Part shown: positions 23,824 to 32,723 of the stretch, one piece after another
How positions within the stretch are numbered: position 1 is the first letter of the stretch
How the letters are laid out: each line of letters opens with the position of its first letter
NCBI GenBank assembly: GCA_029933365.1
Contig: JAOZOH010000014.1
Coordinates: 1-37,667, forward strand
Length of the DNA stretch: 37,667 nt
From: Desulfuromusa sp.
Lineage (GTDB): Bacteria > Desulfobacterota > Desulfuromonadia > Desulfuromonadales > Geopsychrobacteraceae
Reading direction: 5' to 3'
Made by a program: the position numbers and the translations under genes
The notes under the pieces: model-generated
Seen by the model: only the letters and a program-made list of their open reading frames with translations
The model's database searches: none
What the model was told of the DNA's origin: nothing

Positions 23824-25548
23824 TCAGTTTCTCCGCATGGTACCAGCATTTTCATCTGTTTCGCCACCACCATGAGAGAGCGGGTTCTTCAGCTTCTGAG
23901 GAGGAACTTTTTCCAGAAGTTGGTAAAGGCGGATTAAATGACGACGAAATAACTGATCGAAATCCCGGACGCTGGTGGCGGGGTTATAATCACCAAACCA
24001 CCAGAACCAGTCAGAGCCTTCACATACGGCCAGTTGTCGCGCCAATTCTAGCTTTTTTTCCTCTGGTAACCTCTCGGCTTCCATGACCCGGTCATAGCAG
24101 CACTTAGCTTCTACTAGCAGATCCCAAGCGGCATTTTTATCTTTGTCACCGATCCAGGTTGAAAACGACCCGTATACCCAACTGCCCGCCTTAAGTACAG
24201 GCAAGTTTCCGACTGGAACACGATCCGGTATTTCTACAACATCATTGAATGTGGTCATTTCCAGACGAGGATGGTCGGTTAGTTTCTGATAAAGAGCCTG
24301 GAGAAAGTGGAACCCGTTATCGGGATAATATTCCCAGGCATTTTCCCCATCGAGAATGACCGTTATCACTTGTGATCCTGACTCATGCTTGAGAAAGCCA
24401 GCGATATTTTCAAGATGTTTGCAAAAATCGTTGGCGGCATCTTTGGCATTCCAGTCTTTGTATTGAAAACCGATCAGATCGGACAGTCCATCATCACGGA
24501 AAAAAACAGCACACTTATGGGGTGGGTTGAGCAAAGGCTGATAGAGCATCTTTTTATGCTCCATTTTTTTTGCCCCAATTTTAGAGAGTTCGCATGAACC
24601 CCGCCAGACACCTTCTCCAGAGGCGGTCCAGGCAAAATTGAACTCATCCAGGACCTCGAGAGCCGCACTACTCACCCCCCCTTCCGACAACCACACACCG
24701 CGTGGAGGGATCCCAAAATGTTCCTCAAAAACGTCAAGTCCGCGGCGGATATGCCACTTAGCCCTCTCCAAGCCACCAGGATAGTTTGGATGCTTGGGCA
24801 GGGGTGCCTCGGGTTGAGCATCATGCATGGCGGAAAAATCGAGCAACAGTGGAACGATGGGATGGCCATAGGGAGACATGGATAACTCGATACGGCCAGC
24901 TTCCATCAGAGTACGATAGCGGGGGATGATCCCTTCGATGATATCGGCCATCAGCTCTACCAGCAGGATCTGGTCGTCTTTGGTAAAGTTATTTTTACGT
25001 GCCATCAGCTGAGTCGCCCGAGAATCATTCCGTACAATACTGGCTCCCAGCCAGGCGAGATGATACCACATGAGCAGGTCGATAAAGAACTGCGGGCTGA
25101 GATAGTTCACCCTGATCGCATCCAGTTCACCGTTGGAATATTGCTCCCGAGCGATATCAAACAGGGTTCGAAATGGGAGATGGCGGTCTATTGTGGTTGG
25201 TGCGTTAATCCGCTGACAAGCGATGATAATTTCAGCCCGTGCTTCCGATTCCGCTGGAATTGGCAACTGACCGGAAACCAAGTTGAGCAAGGGATCGTGC
25301 ATTGCCGCACCCTCTTGCAGCCAGCCTCGCATCTGATGAGCATAATCATCCAATTGTTCCAAAAGTACCGGAGCGAAATTGACCACTGCTCTGGCCTCGG
25401 GGAAAGATTCCAAATGGGCGGCCATATCAGCATAGTCCTTGATGGCGTGGAGATAGACCCAAGGTAAACGGTAAGTGCCATCCAAGCCATCGCGGTAATA
25501 GGGTTGGTGCATGTGCCAGCAAAGGGCTACTTTAATTTTTTTTGTCAT
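23824..25548 (-). CDS. GH57 family alpha-glucan hydrolase/transferase
   Basis: This is a family 57 glycoside hydrolase of the COG1449 type, acting on alpha-1,4-glucans either as amylase or as 4-alpha-glucanotransferase. Motif 1 is WHMHQPYYRD (11-20). The expected nucleophile is Glu289 in GVWLSEGG and the acid/base Asp400 in VILDGENAWEYY. Length is 574 aa and there is no signal peptide, so it works on internal glycogen or maltodextrins. The C-terminal 30 residues are polar and Gly/Glu-rich. The ribosome site (AAGGAG) is about 12 bases before the ATG, a little far. It is the third gene of the glycogen operon, 65 bp after glk and 85 bp before malQ. Hydrolysis versus transfer cannot be told from sequence. 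Confidence 0.9.
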   Translation of the reverse strand: MTKKIKVALCWHMHQPYYRDGLDGTYRLPWVYLHAIKDYADMAAHLESFPEARAVVNFAPVLLEQLDDYAHQMRGWLQEGAAMHDPLLNLVSGQLPIPAESEARAEIIIACQRINAPTTIDRHLPFRTLFDIAREQYSNGELDAIRVNYLSPQFFIDLLMWYHLAWLGASIVRNDSRATQLMARKNNFTKDDQILLVELMADIIEGIIPRYRTLMEAGRIELSMSPYGHPIVPLLLDFSAMHDAQPEAPLPKHPNYPGGLERAKWHIRRGLDVFEEHFGIPPRGVWLSEGGVSSAALEVLDEFNFAWTASGEGVWRGSCELSKIGAKKMEHKKMLYQPLLNPPHKCAVFFRDDGLSDLIGFQYKDWNAKDAANDFCKHLENIAGFLKHESGSQVITVILDGENAWEYYPDNGFHFLQALYQKLTDHPRLEMTTFNDVVEIPDRVPVGNLPVLKAGSWVYGSFSTWIGDKDKNAAWDLLVEAKCCYDRVMEAERLPEEKKLELARQLAVCEGSDWFWWFGDYNPATSVRDFDQLFRRHLIRLYQLLEKVPPQKLKNPLSHGGGETDENAGTMRRN

Positions 25549-25613
25549 GATAACTGTCCACTCCTTAAAACCAATTTCGAGAACAGGGTTAACGGATATT
25601 ATGTTTTTAGTGC

Positions 25614-26579
25614 TCAGATCTGTCCGGCCAGTTGCTTGGTGACCAGCAGAGCCCCCTTGAGTCCCACCAGCTCATCCATTATCAGCTGAATTGGCATTTT
25701 TTCTACCATAGCACGCATCTGACCTTGATCAAGAAAGTGGGTAACAAAATCAGGATTTTCCATCCAGCGAGCGAACTTGGCACCGATGCCACCGGCAATA
25801 TAGATTCCTGCATATGCTGGCCACAACAGGGCTAGATTGCCAACAAAATCTCCGTAAATATTGATAAAGGTGTTAATCGCTTGTGCAGCCACGGCATCAT
25901 TATTCTCCGCTAAAGTATGGATTTCGGCAGCCGTCAATAGTGGGGCAGTCTTTTCAATATACTGTTGTTGAAAATAAAACTGATACAAATTTTCCAGGCC
26001 ACTTCCGGAGAGTATATTTTCATAGGTCACACGGGGTTGACGGCGGTGAAACCAGCGAAGTAGTTCCTCCTGTTCAGTATTCAGCGGTGCAAAATTCATG
26101 TGGCCACCTTCGGCGGGCTGCGGAAAAAAATGACCCGCCTGCTGACATACCGGGATAACCCCGAGACCGGTTCCAGCACCGATCACCAGGCGGTTGCCTT
26201 TTTTATCAAAAGCCCCTTGCTGCAGGCAGAGCAGATCTTGCGAGTGTAAAAGATCAATGCCCAAAGCGACCGCATGAAAATCATTGATCAACTTTACCTG
26301 TTTGATCGGTAGTAAGTTCAGCAACTCGTAAGTAGAAATAACCCAGGGAAGGTTGGTTAGGGAAACTTTTCCTTCGGTTACAGGGCCGGGCAAACCAAAA
26401 CAGGCATACTCAACTTGGGCGATATCCTGGTCACGAAGAAAGGTTTCAAGCAAAATGGGAAACGAAGCAAATTGTGAACTGAAATAATAACAGGGGCTTG
26501 CGATACAATCAGGGTTGTCAGTATCCAGCCACAGGAATCGTGATGTTGTCCCCCCAATATCCCCCGCCAACAATATCAT
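25614..26579 (-). CDS. glk: glucokinase
   Basis: Glk phosphorylates free glucose with ATP to glucose-6-phosphate. The 321-aa protein is of the E. coli Glk type (group A): phosphate-1 loop GDIGGTTSRF (6-15), catalytic base Asp100 in LINDFHAVALG, phosphate-2 loop IGAGTGLGV (133-141), and EGGHMNFAP (157-165). The CXCGXXGCXE zinc motif of ROK kinases is absent, which supports the non-ROK class. The ATG at 26579 has an AGGG element 9 bases upstream. In this operon it would recapture glucose released by MalQ, the GH57 enzyme or debranching. Confidence 0.93.
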   Translation of the reverse strand: MILLAGDIGGTTSRFLWLDTDNPDCIASPCYYFSSQFASFPILLETFLRDQDIAQVEYACFGLPGPVTEGKVSLTNLPWVISTYELLNLLPIKQVKLINDFHAVALGIDLLHSQDLLCLQQGAFDKKGNRLVIGAGTGLGVIPVCQQAGHFFPQPAEGGHMNFAPLNTEQEELLRWFHRRQPRVTYENILSGSGLENLYQFYFQQQYIEKTAPLLTAAEIHTLAENNDAVAAQAINTFINIYGDFVGNLALLWPAYAGIYIAGGIGAKFARWMENPDFVTHFLDQGQMRAMVEKMPIQLIMDELVGLKGALLVTKQLAGQI

Positions 26580-26662
26580 GATAGTTTTCCCTTCAAACTT
26601 TGCCTGACAAACAAACTATTTGGTCATTTGTTAAGGATTTTCAATAGCTGCAGGGTGGAAAA

Positions 26663-27958
26663 TCAGGCGTACCCTCCCGGTTGCCCCAGCATTTCTCGCG
26701 TTACCAGAACAACTCCTTTGTCGGTGATGCGGAAGCCATTTGCTTTGTCCTGTTCGGTGTCGTACCCGATGACAGACCCTTCTGGAATTTCACAGCCCCG
26801 GTCGATAATAGCCCGTCTGATTTTGCAATGTCGATGGACTATGACCTCCGGTAGGATCACGGTCTCTTCAATTGTTGAGTAGGAATGTACCCGGATATTT
26901 GAGAACAACAGGGTTTTCTTCAGGTGTGATCCAGAGATAATACAACCACCTGATACTGTGGAGTCCACAGCCATGCCGCGTCGGTCATCATCATCAAAGA
27001 CAAATTTTGCCGGCGGCAGATGCTCTTGATATGTCCACATAGGCCAATTGGGATCGTACAGGTTGAGTTCCGGGTTGGGAGAGATCAGTTCCATATTGGC
27101 TTCCCAGAATGCATCCAGGGAACCAACATCACGCCAGTAGGCCAGCTCATTGGTCTCCGGATCCCGAAATGGGTAAGCGTGAACGTTGTGCTCTGCGACG
27201 ATGGAAGGAATAATGTCCTTGCCGAAGTCATGATCGGAGTCAGGTTTTTTACCATCTTTTTCCAGCTGGCTAAAAAGAAAATCTGTATTGAAAATATAAT
27301 TCCCCATCGAGGCCAGAGTGATGCCAGGCTGTCCGGGGATTTCTGCCGGATGTTCTGGTTTCTCGTCAAAGCGTAAAACGCGGCTATCTTTATCAACCGT
27401 CATCACCCCGAATGCCCCGGCCGCTTCTTCAGTGGGAACTTCCAAACAGGATACCGTCATCTCTGCACCACTTTCAACGTGTTCCAGTAACATCGGGCGG
27501 TAATCCATCTTATAAATATGATCGCCAGAAAGAATCAACACATATTTTGGCTTCTCCGCTCTAATGATATCGAGGTTCTGATAGATGGCATCCGCAGTTC
27601 CTTGATACCATTCTTCGGAGAAGCGTTGCGAGGCGGGTAAAATTTCAACGAATTCACCCAATTCCTTTTTGAAATGGGTCCAGCCGCGAACCAGATGGCG
27701 GATCAGGGAATGTGATTTGTATTGAGTGAGAACCCCGATGCGACGAATCCCTGAATTCACACAGTTGGAGAGGGGAAAGTCGATAATACGATACTTTCCA
27801 CCAAAGTAGACCGCAGGTTTTGCTCGCCATGAAGTTAATTCGTGTAATCTGCTGCCACGACCCCCGGCCAAGACCAGAGCGAATGTATCTTTAACCAGAT
27901 GGCTTACATAGCGGTAAACAATATGTTTCTCGCGGCGGCGCTCAGGATGGTTAGGCAT
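26663..27958 (-). CDS. glgC: glucose-1-phosphate adenylyltransferase (ADP-glucose pyrophosphorylase)
   Basis: GlgC makes ADP-glucose from ATP and glucose-1-phosphate and is usually the controlled step of bacterial glycogen synthesis. The 431-aa protein has the nucleotide loop [13 protein letters not shown] (30-42), [17 protein letters not shown] (45-61, where Lys47 corresponds to the E. coli activator-site lysine 39), [14 protein letters not shown] (117-130), and a C-terminal left-handed beta-helix with [15 protein letters not shown]. The activator lysine suggests allosteric control by a glycolytic intermediate, but which one cannot be read. The ATG at 27958 has AAGGAG 8 bases upstream. It is the first gene of the leftward glycogen operon. 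Confidence 0.97.
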   Translation of the reverse strand: MPNHPERRREKHIVYRYVSHLVKDTFALVLAGGRGSRLHELTSWRAKPAVYFGGKYRIIDFPLSNCVNSGIRRIGVLTQYKSHSLIRHLVRGWTHFKKELGEFVEILPASQRFSEEWYQGTADAIYQNLDIIRAEKPKYVLILSGDHIYKMDYRPMLLEHVESGAEMTVSCLEVPTEEAAGAFGVMTVDKDSRVLRFDEKPEHPAEIPGQPGITLASMGNYIFNTDFLFSQLEKDGKKPDSDHDFGKDIIPSIVAEHNVHAYPFRDPETNELAYWRDVGSLDAFWEANMELISPNPELNLYDPNWPMWTYQEHLPPAKFVFDDDDRRGMAVDSTVSGGCIISGSHLKKTLLFSNIRVHSYSTIEETVILPEVIVHRHCKIRRAIIDRGCEIPEGSVIGYDTEQDKANGFRITDKGVVLVTREMLGQPGGYA

Positions 27959-28028
27959 GAATTTCTCCTTAATTATTGAAAAACCAGCAAAAAATTACAT
28001 CTTCCTATTTGTTAGTCCACATCTCATA

Positions 28029-28057
28029 AGCATAGACTCATTCGTATGATCCTTCAA
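28029..28057 (-). promoter_or_regulatory. candidate sigma70 promoter of the glycogen operon
   Basis: On the minus strand TTGAAG and TATGCT are separated by exactly 17 bases, each matching 4 of 6 consensus bases. Transcription would start near 28022 with a leader of about 64 nt before the glgC ATG. The spacer to the upstream gene is 245 bp, enough for regulator sites. Confidence 0.4.
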
Positions 28058-28203
28058 CCATGAGGCGAGTTATTTTTTGATCAGTCCAGGACGATTTTGT
28101 TTTCAGGATCAACTGGAGCTAATGATTCAATTAGTAGAGTCGATTTGTCGTCGTCACCAGCTCATGGCGTCTTGCATAGCCAGGTGCCAGATGTTGTTGC
28201 ATG

Positions 28204-29262
28204 TCAGGAGACTATTCGTGGTGAGAGAAACTGGCGGTAGAGTTTATCGGCAACCTGATCGGTTGTCCCACCATGGAGTTCTGCAAAGGTCAACAGGGGA
28301 TCAGCCAGGGTGAGTCTGTCCGGCTGCCAGCCGCTCCAACCACATTCCTGGCCAAATGGCTGTAAAAGAGTGACGTTCCCAGCTGGATCGGGGGTCAGGC
28401 GGAGTTGTAGCATGGTTTTCAGTTGCAGCTCAGAATCCAGGTAGAGAACTGCAGATTGCGGTTGAAATCCGCTGGTCAACAGAGCCGCTCCCAACTCGCC
28501 ACCGATGAGGATCTGTTTGCCCTCGGCTGTTTGTTGCAATAGTTCCGGAATCTGGCTGACGTTGTAACCAGGACTCAGTTGGCAATGTTGTAAAAACAGC
28601 TTTGGTCGCAACGTTTCCAGATATCCAAGTTGCCACCGTTGCAGCAACTCTTCAATGGCAACCAATTTCCGTTTCCCTTGATCGTCAGTTGACAGATTGC
28701 CCCGTTTTTCTAATTCGGTAAACAGATCGCCAATGGCACCCAGGGCGATACCGGCATCGTCGGCAAGGGCTCGATAGGTGGCATTGATTGTCTGATGATT
28801 GCGTAATAACAGATAAATCAGCTTCAGCCCGGCGGGGCGAAACAGGCGATCTGCACCCGGAGACTTCGGAGGGTGTTTTTGTCCGCCAATCTCGACGTAG
28901 AGTGGCAGCCGATTCAGATACAGGTTGCCGGCGCAATCGGCATACTCAATCTCTTTCTGTTTCAAGAGTGCTGCCATCTGAGGAGAGATGTAGTGACTGA
29001 TCAGCAGTGGGCTGGCATTTTTCGGCGCCGGAGAGGTTTTAATTTGATGAACCACTAGGTCAATAAGTTGTGGAGTCAACTTAGGAACCACTTTGATGTA
29101 ATAGTGGGTGTCCCCCCAGGGACCGGAAAGACGAAAGGTTCCGGCAAAAGGGCCGCCAACTTTCTGTAGCATAAATTCGATTTTCGCCTGTGGAATAGTG
29201 CGAATTGTTTTGATGCTGTCATGAATGATTTGTTCATCTTTTAGAAGAGGTTTTCTGGGCAT
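28204..29262 (-). CDS. AbiEi-type antitoxin-like regulator without a toxin partner
   Basis: The 352-aa protein resembles the AbiEi_2 family (PF09952, formerly DUF2186), which is related to antitoxins/autorepressors of type IV AbiE systems. The family hallmark is visible as IEYADCAGNLYLN (105-117), following LISHYISPQMAALLKQK. Residues about 143-190 form a winged-helix-like part (FRPAGLKLIYLLLRNHQTINATYRALADDAGIALGAIGDL has to be read in two pieces, 141-160 and 161-180). The C-terminal half (about 200-345) resembles the family domain with an IGGELGAALLT motif. No AbiEii nucleotidyltransferase toxin is next to it: glgC is 245 bp downstream and a histidine kinase is divergent. AAGGA lies 5 bases before the ATG. 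A solitary regulator role is inference. Confidence 0.72.
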   Translation of the reverse strand: MPRKPLLKDEQIIHDSIKTIRTIPQAKIEFMLQKVGGPFAGTFRLSGPWGDTHYYIKVVPKLTPQLIDLVVHQIKTSPAPKNASPLLISHYISPQMAALLKQKEIEYADCAGNLYLNRLPLYVEIGGQKHPPKSPGADRLFRPAGLKLIYLLLRNHQTINATYRALADDAGIALGAIGDLFTELEKRGNLSTDDQGKRKLVAIEELLQRWQLGYLETLRPKLFLQHCQLSPGYNVSQIPELLQQTAEGKQILIGGELGAALLTSGFQPQSAVLYLDSELQLKTMLQLRLTPDPAGNVTLLQPFGQECGWSGWQPDRLTLADPLLTFAELHGGTTDQVADKLYRQFLSPRIVS

Positions 29263-29438
29263 GATATTCCTTAAAATAGAGAGCCGGTGTTCATGGAAAT
29301 ATACTTGTTCAGAATGTATTGATCTGGATTCAATTGAATAGGCTGTTGAACATTCTTGTCAAGAAGAAATTATTATTCAGTGGGGAAACTGCTCAAAATT
29401 AGAGCTATGTAAGATTGTGGGTTTTGTGTTATATTTAT

Positions 29439-29455
29439 TAGCTACATTTAAGCTA
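29439..29455. promoter_or_regulatory. inverted repeat in the AbiEi/kinase divergent spacer
   Basis: TAGCT and AGCTA flank a 7-base spacer, and AGCTATG occurs again about 47 bases upstream (from 29404). The site lies about 60 bases before the kinase start and could be an operator for either divergent gene. The remaining part of this 250-bp spacer shows only AT-rich sequence without a convincing promoter. Confidence 0.2.
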
Positions 29456-29512
29456 TGAATATTTCTTCTGATATAGAGTTGTTTATTCGGGGGTGAGTCA
29501 GGATTTTGTGCT

Positions 29513-32500
29513 ATGCGGAAAAAGCGAATTAAACTAATCAGAGTATTTCAACAGATCACCATTGCCGCATTGCTTTCCTTGGTGGTGATTATCATGTTCT
29601 TGCACATTTCAACCCGCTCAAGAGAGTTTGAGCAACGTATCGCAACTATGCGTAGCGATTATGTGACACAACAAAAAGCGTTGATAAAGCGTGAAGTAGA
29701 GCGAGTTGTTGAAATAATTAACGAGCAACGTTCACGGAGTGAACAAATGACCAGAATCACGGTCAGGGAACGGGTTCATGAAGCCTTTGCTGTGGCTGAA
29801 AACATTTACCAGAAGAATAAGGAGACCAAATCAAATAAAGAAATTCAGCAAATGATAGTTGATGCCTTAAGGGCTATCCGTTTTGAGCAGGGAAGCGGGT
29901 ATTATTTTATTACCAGTTTGGATGGAACAGCGGTTTTGTTTGCCGATCGGCCAGAATTAGAAGAATTGAGCTTGCTTGGTATTCGGGATACAAATGGCAA
30001 AACTGTGGTGATGGATCTGATTGATATTGCCACGCAGTCCAGTGAGGGCTTCTATGAATACCATTGGACGAAACCGGCAGTTGCAGGTAACAACCATAAA
30101 AAAATTTCCTATATCAAACGATTTGAACCCTTTGACTGGTTCATCGGAACGGGTCTGTATGTAGAAGACAGAGAAGCTCAGATTGAAGCTGATTTACTTG
30201 CAACTATCAGCAATATCCGTTTTGGCAAAGATGGCTATATTTTTATTAACAGATTGAACGGTGACGCTTTAGTTGCAAATGGAAACCTAATTCGAGACAC
30301 CCAAAAACTCTGGGAAGTTTTCAATAAGAATCCGGATAAAACCAAGGCTCTTTTTGATCAGGAGTATGATGCTGCTTTAAAGCCAGATGGTGATTTCATT
30401 TACTATTCGTTGAGCAAGTTGACCGACCCCGATAAAGAATTCCCCAAGGCATCTTTTATTTATGGCATTCCTGCTCTGCAATGGTTGGTTGGCGCGGGTG
30501 TTTATCTTGACAATGTTGAAATCAATATTGCAGAGCTACAGATTGAGTTGGAACAGCAGAAGCGTTCTGAAATCAAGGGAACCGTTTTGGCAACTGTGGT
30601 TATTATTGCGTTTATTTTACTGATATTTCAATTAATTAGTGTCTGGTTGAAAAAAGATTTAACTTCGTTCGTCAGTTTTTTTGATCGATTGGCGGAAGAT
30701 GGCCAAGAGATAGATCGTGAACAGGTTCGTTTTGAAGAATTTTATCAGATGGCTGGCAACGCTAACTCTATGTTGCGTGATAAAAAATTAACGCAGGAAA
30801 AGCTGCGCTTGAGTGAAGAAAAATATCGGACTTTTTTTGATAGCTCCAGGGTTGGTTTTTTCCGTTCCAGATTGTCTGATGGGCTTTACCTTGAGGTGAA
30901 TGCAAAAGCAGCAGAACAGATTGGATGTAAAGTTGAAGAGGTTGTTGGCAGAATAAAGACCACTGATCTGTTTCAAGATATTTCACAACGAGAAAAACTT
31001 CTCGGCAGTCTTAAAAATGATGGTTATGTAAATGACTTCGAAGTCAATTTAGTGCTTCCAAATGGTCGGGAGGGTTCTTATTCGATTTCAGCCAAAGCCT
31101 ATCCAGATAAGGACTATATGGAAGGAATTGCAATCGACATTACCGAGCGTAAACGGGCTCAGGAGCTGCTGAAAGAGAGTGAAAATCGCTTCAAAGATAT
31201 GACAGATATGCTTCCCGAAGCTATTTTTGAAACCGATATGGAAATGAAAATAATATATGCCAACCGAAGAGCTTATGACCTGTTTAATTGTACAAATAAA
31301 GATTTTATGTTGGGTGTGTGCATCTATGACATGGTTGTTCCAGATGAGAGGAAAAAAACGCATGATAATGTCGTTCGACGTACTCAGGGTGAGGAGCTGG
31401 GCCTTGTCGAGTACTGTGGTTTAAAAAAGGACGGTTCGACTTTTCCGATCTTAGTACATGTGATTCCCATCAGGAATGATCAAGAGATTGTGGGATTCCG
31501 CGGGGTACTGGTGGATATTACCGAGCAAAAGCAAGCAGAAGAGGAAATTCTGAAATTGCGTAAGCTGGAATCAGTTGGGGTGTTGGCCGGCGGTATTGCT
31601 CACGATTTCAATAATCTGCTTGCCGGGCTGTTTGGCAATATCGAAATGGCAAAAAGGTTTCTATCTGCTGAGCATAAATCGTACAAGTATCTTGACTCTG
31701 CTGGAATATCAATGGAGCGCGCTATTGCTTTAACCCGGCAATTGCTTACCTTTGCTAAAGGTGGCGATCCAATCAAGGAAATCGTATCTCTTGAGGAAGT
31801 TATCACCGAAACCGCAACATTTTCACTGCGTGGCGGCAACGTCAAATTGCAGCTTGATATTGCCCCAGACTTGCAATTGGTCGATGCCGACAAGGGGCAG
31901 ATAAGTCAGGTTATCAGTAATCTGGTCATCAATGCTAAGCAGGCAATGCCAGATGGTGGAATCATTACAATTAAAGCTGAAAATATTGAAACAGTAGAGG
32001 GTAAGCAGGTCCAGGTCATCGTGCAAGATCAAGGTGTCGGTATCGCACCGCAACATATGGATAAAGTTTTTGATCCTTATTTTTCCACCAAACAACAAGG
32101 TAGTGGTCTGGGTCTGGCATCATGCTATTCCATTATCAACAAGCATAATGGCACCATTACTGCGGAGTCAGAACTGAATCAGGGGACAACATTTACGCTT
32201 ACCCTGCCTGCCGTTGAGGAAGTAGAAAAAATTCTGAATGCTGCTCAAGACACAGATTTATCCGCTGATAGTACTACGGGTGCACGTATTCTGGTGCTGG
32301 ATGATGAGGTTTTAGTACAACAAATGAGTGGGGCTATGCTTGAGGAGATGGGGCATCAGGTTGATTATGCTGTTCATGGAGAGGAAGCAATCTCGAAGTA
32401 TCAGGCTGCTCGAGAAAAACAACAGGGATACGACATTGTGATTTGTGATTTGACTATTCCTGGCGGTATAGGGGGGCAGGAAGCTGCTCAGCAAATCCTC

Positions 32501-32653
32501 AAAATTAACCCCCAGGCAAAACTTATTGTTTCCAGCGGTTATGCTACTGATCCGATTATGGCAAGTTATAGCGAATATGGATTTCAGGGTCGGGTGACCA
32601 AGCCGTATGGTTTTGCAGAGTTACAAAAGGTGGTGCAGCAGACACTGGAGTAG
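29513..32653 (+). CDS. hybrid sensor histidine kinase (double Cache - PAS - PAS - HisKA - HATPase - REC)
   Basis: A membrane sensor that autophosphorylates and passes phosphate to its own receiver. Helix 1 is at about 14-32. The periplasmic part has two Cache-type domains (about 40-200 with GSGYYFITSLDGTAVLF, and 205-350 with GKDGYIFINRLNGDALV), then helix 2 (about 360-383). Two PAS domains follow (about 435-550 and 560-680). HisKA has the H-box AGGIAHDFNNLL with His697. The ATPase shows N-box VISNLVINAKQAM, DQGVGI and GSGLGLA. The C-terminal receiver keeps Asp930/931, phospho-acceptor Asp979 (CDLTIPGG) and Lys1030. All catalytic residues are present. No output regulator is encoded nearby, so the partner is unknown. 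AGGA lies 9 bases before the ATG. Cache domains usually bind small organic acids or amino acids. Confidence 0.93.
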   Translation: MRKKRIKLIRVFQQITIAALLSLVVIIMFLHISTRSREFEQRIATMRSDYVTQQKALIKREVERVVEIINEQRSRSEQMTRITVRERVHEAFAVAENIYQKNKETKSNKEIQQMIVDALRAIRFEQGSGYYFITSLDGTAVLFADRPELEELSLLGIRDTNGKTVVMDLIDIATQSSEGFYEYHWTKPAVAGNNHKKISYIKRFEPFDWFIGTGLYVEDREAQIEADLLATISNIRFGKDGYIFINRLNGDALVANGNLIRDTQKLWEVFNKNPDKTKALFDQEYDAALKPDGDFIYYSLSKLTDPDKEFPKASFIYGIPALQWLVGAGVYLDNVEINIAELQIELEQQKRSEIKGTVLATVVIIAFILLIFQLISVWLKKDLTSFVSFFDRLAEDGQEIDREQVRFEEFYQMAGNANSMLRDKKLTQEKLRLSEEKYRTFFDSSRVGFFRSRLSDGLYLEVNAKAAEQIGCKVEEVVGRIKTTDLFQDISQREKLLGSLKNDGYVNDFEVNLVLPNGREGSYSISAKAYPDKDYMEGIAIDITERKRAQELLKESENRFKDMTDMLPEAIFETDMEMKIIYANRRAYDLFNCTNKDFMLGVCIYDMVVPDERKKTHDNVVRRTQGEELGLVEYCGLKKDGSTFPILVHVIPIRNDQEIVGFRGVLVDITEQKQAEEEILKLRKLESVGVLAGGIAHDFNNLLAGLFGNIEMAKRFLSAEHKSYKYLDSAGISMERAIALTRQLLTFAKGGDPIKEIVSLEEVITETATFSLRGGNVKLQLDIAPDLQLVDADKGQISQVISNLVINAKQAMPDGGIITIKAENIETVEGKQVQVIVQDQGVGIAPQHMDKVFDPYFSTKQQGSGLGLASCYSIINKHNGTITAESELNQGTTFTLTLPAVEEVEKILNAAQDTDLSADSTTGARILVLDDEVLVQQMSGAMLEEMGHQVDYAVHGEEAISKYQAAREKQQGYDIVICDLTIPGGIGGQEAAQQILKINPQAKLIVSSGYATDPIMASYSEYGFQGRVTKPYGFAELQKVVQQTLE

Positions 32654-32704
32654 GGACGTGGCTGCTCATCCCTGGCCAGATTCAAAATTAGGATATAATG
32701 GTGA

Positions 32705-32719
32705 TTGTCCCCCTGACAA
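32705..32719. terminator. weak hairpin between convergent kinase and ftsK genes
   Basis: TTGTC-CCCCT-GACAA forms a 5-bp stem in the 70-bp convergent spacer. The following sequence on the plus strand is AT-rich (CAAATTATT) but lacks a T-run. It is a possible weak terminator only. Confidence 0.2.
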
Positions 32720-32723
32720 CAAA

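Noticed and set aside
23739..23873. N-terminal extension of MalQ by 45 residues
   Set aside because: The extension overlaps the GH57 gene end, has no family similarity, and the ATG at 23738 has a ribosome site and the family N-terminus.
28170..28186. Sigma54-like TGGCAC...TGC on the minus strand upstream of glgC
   Set aside because: The spacing between the GG and GC elements is 11 bases instead of the required 10, and a sigma70-like pair with exact 17-base spacing is nearer the gene.
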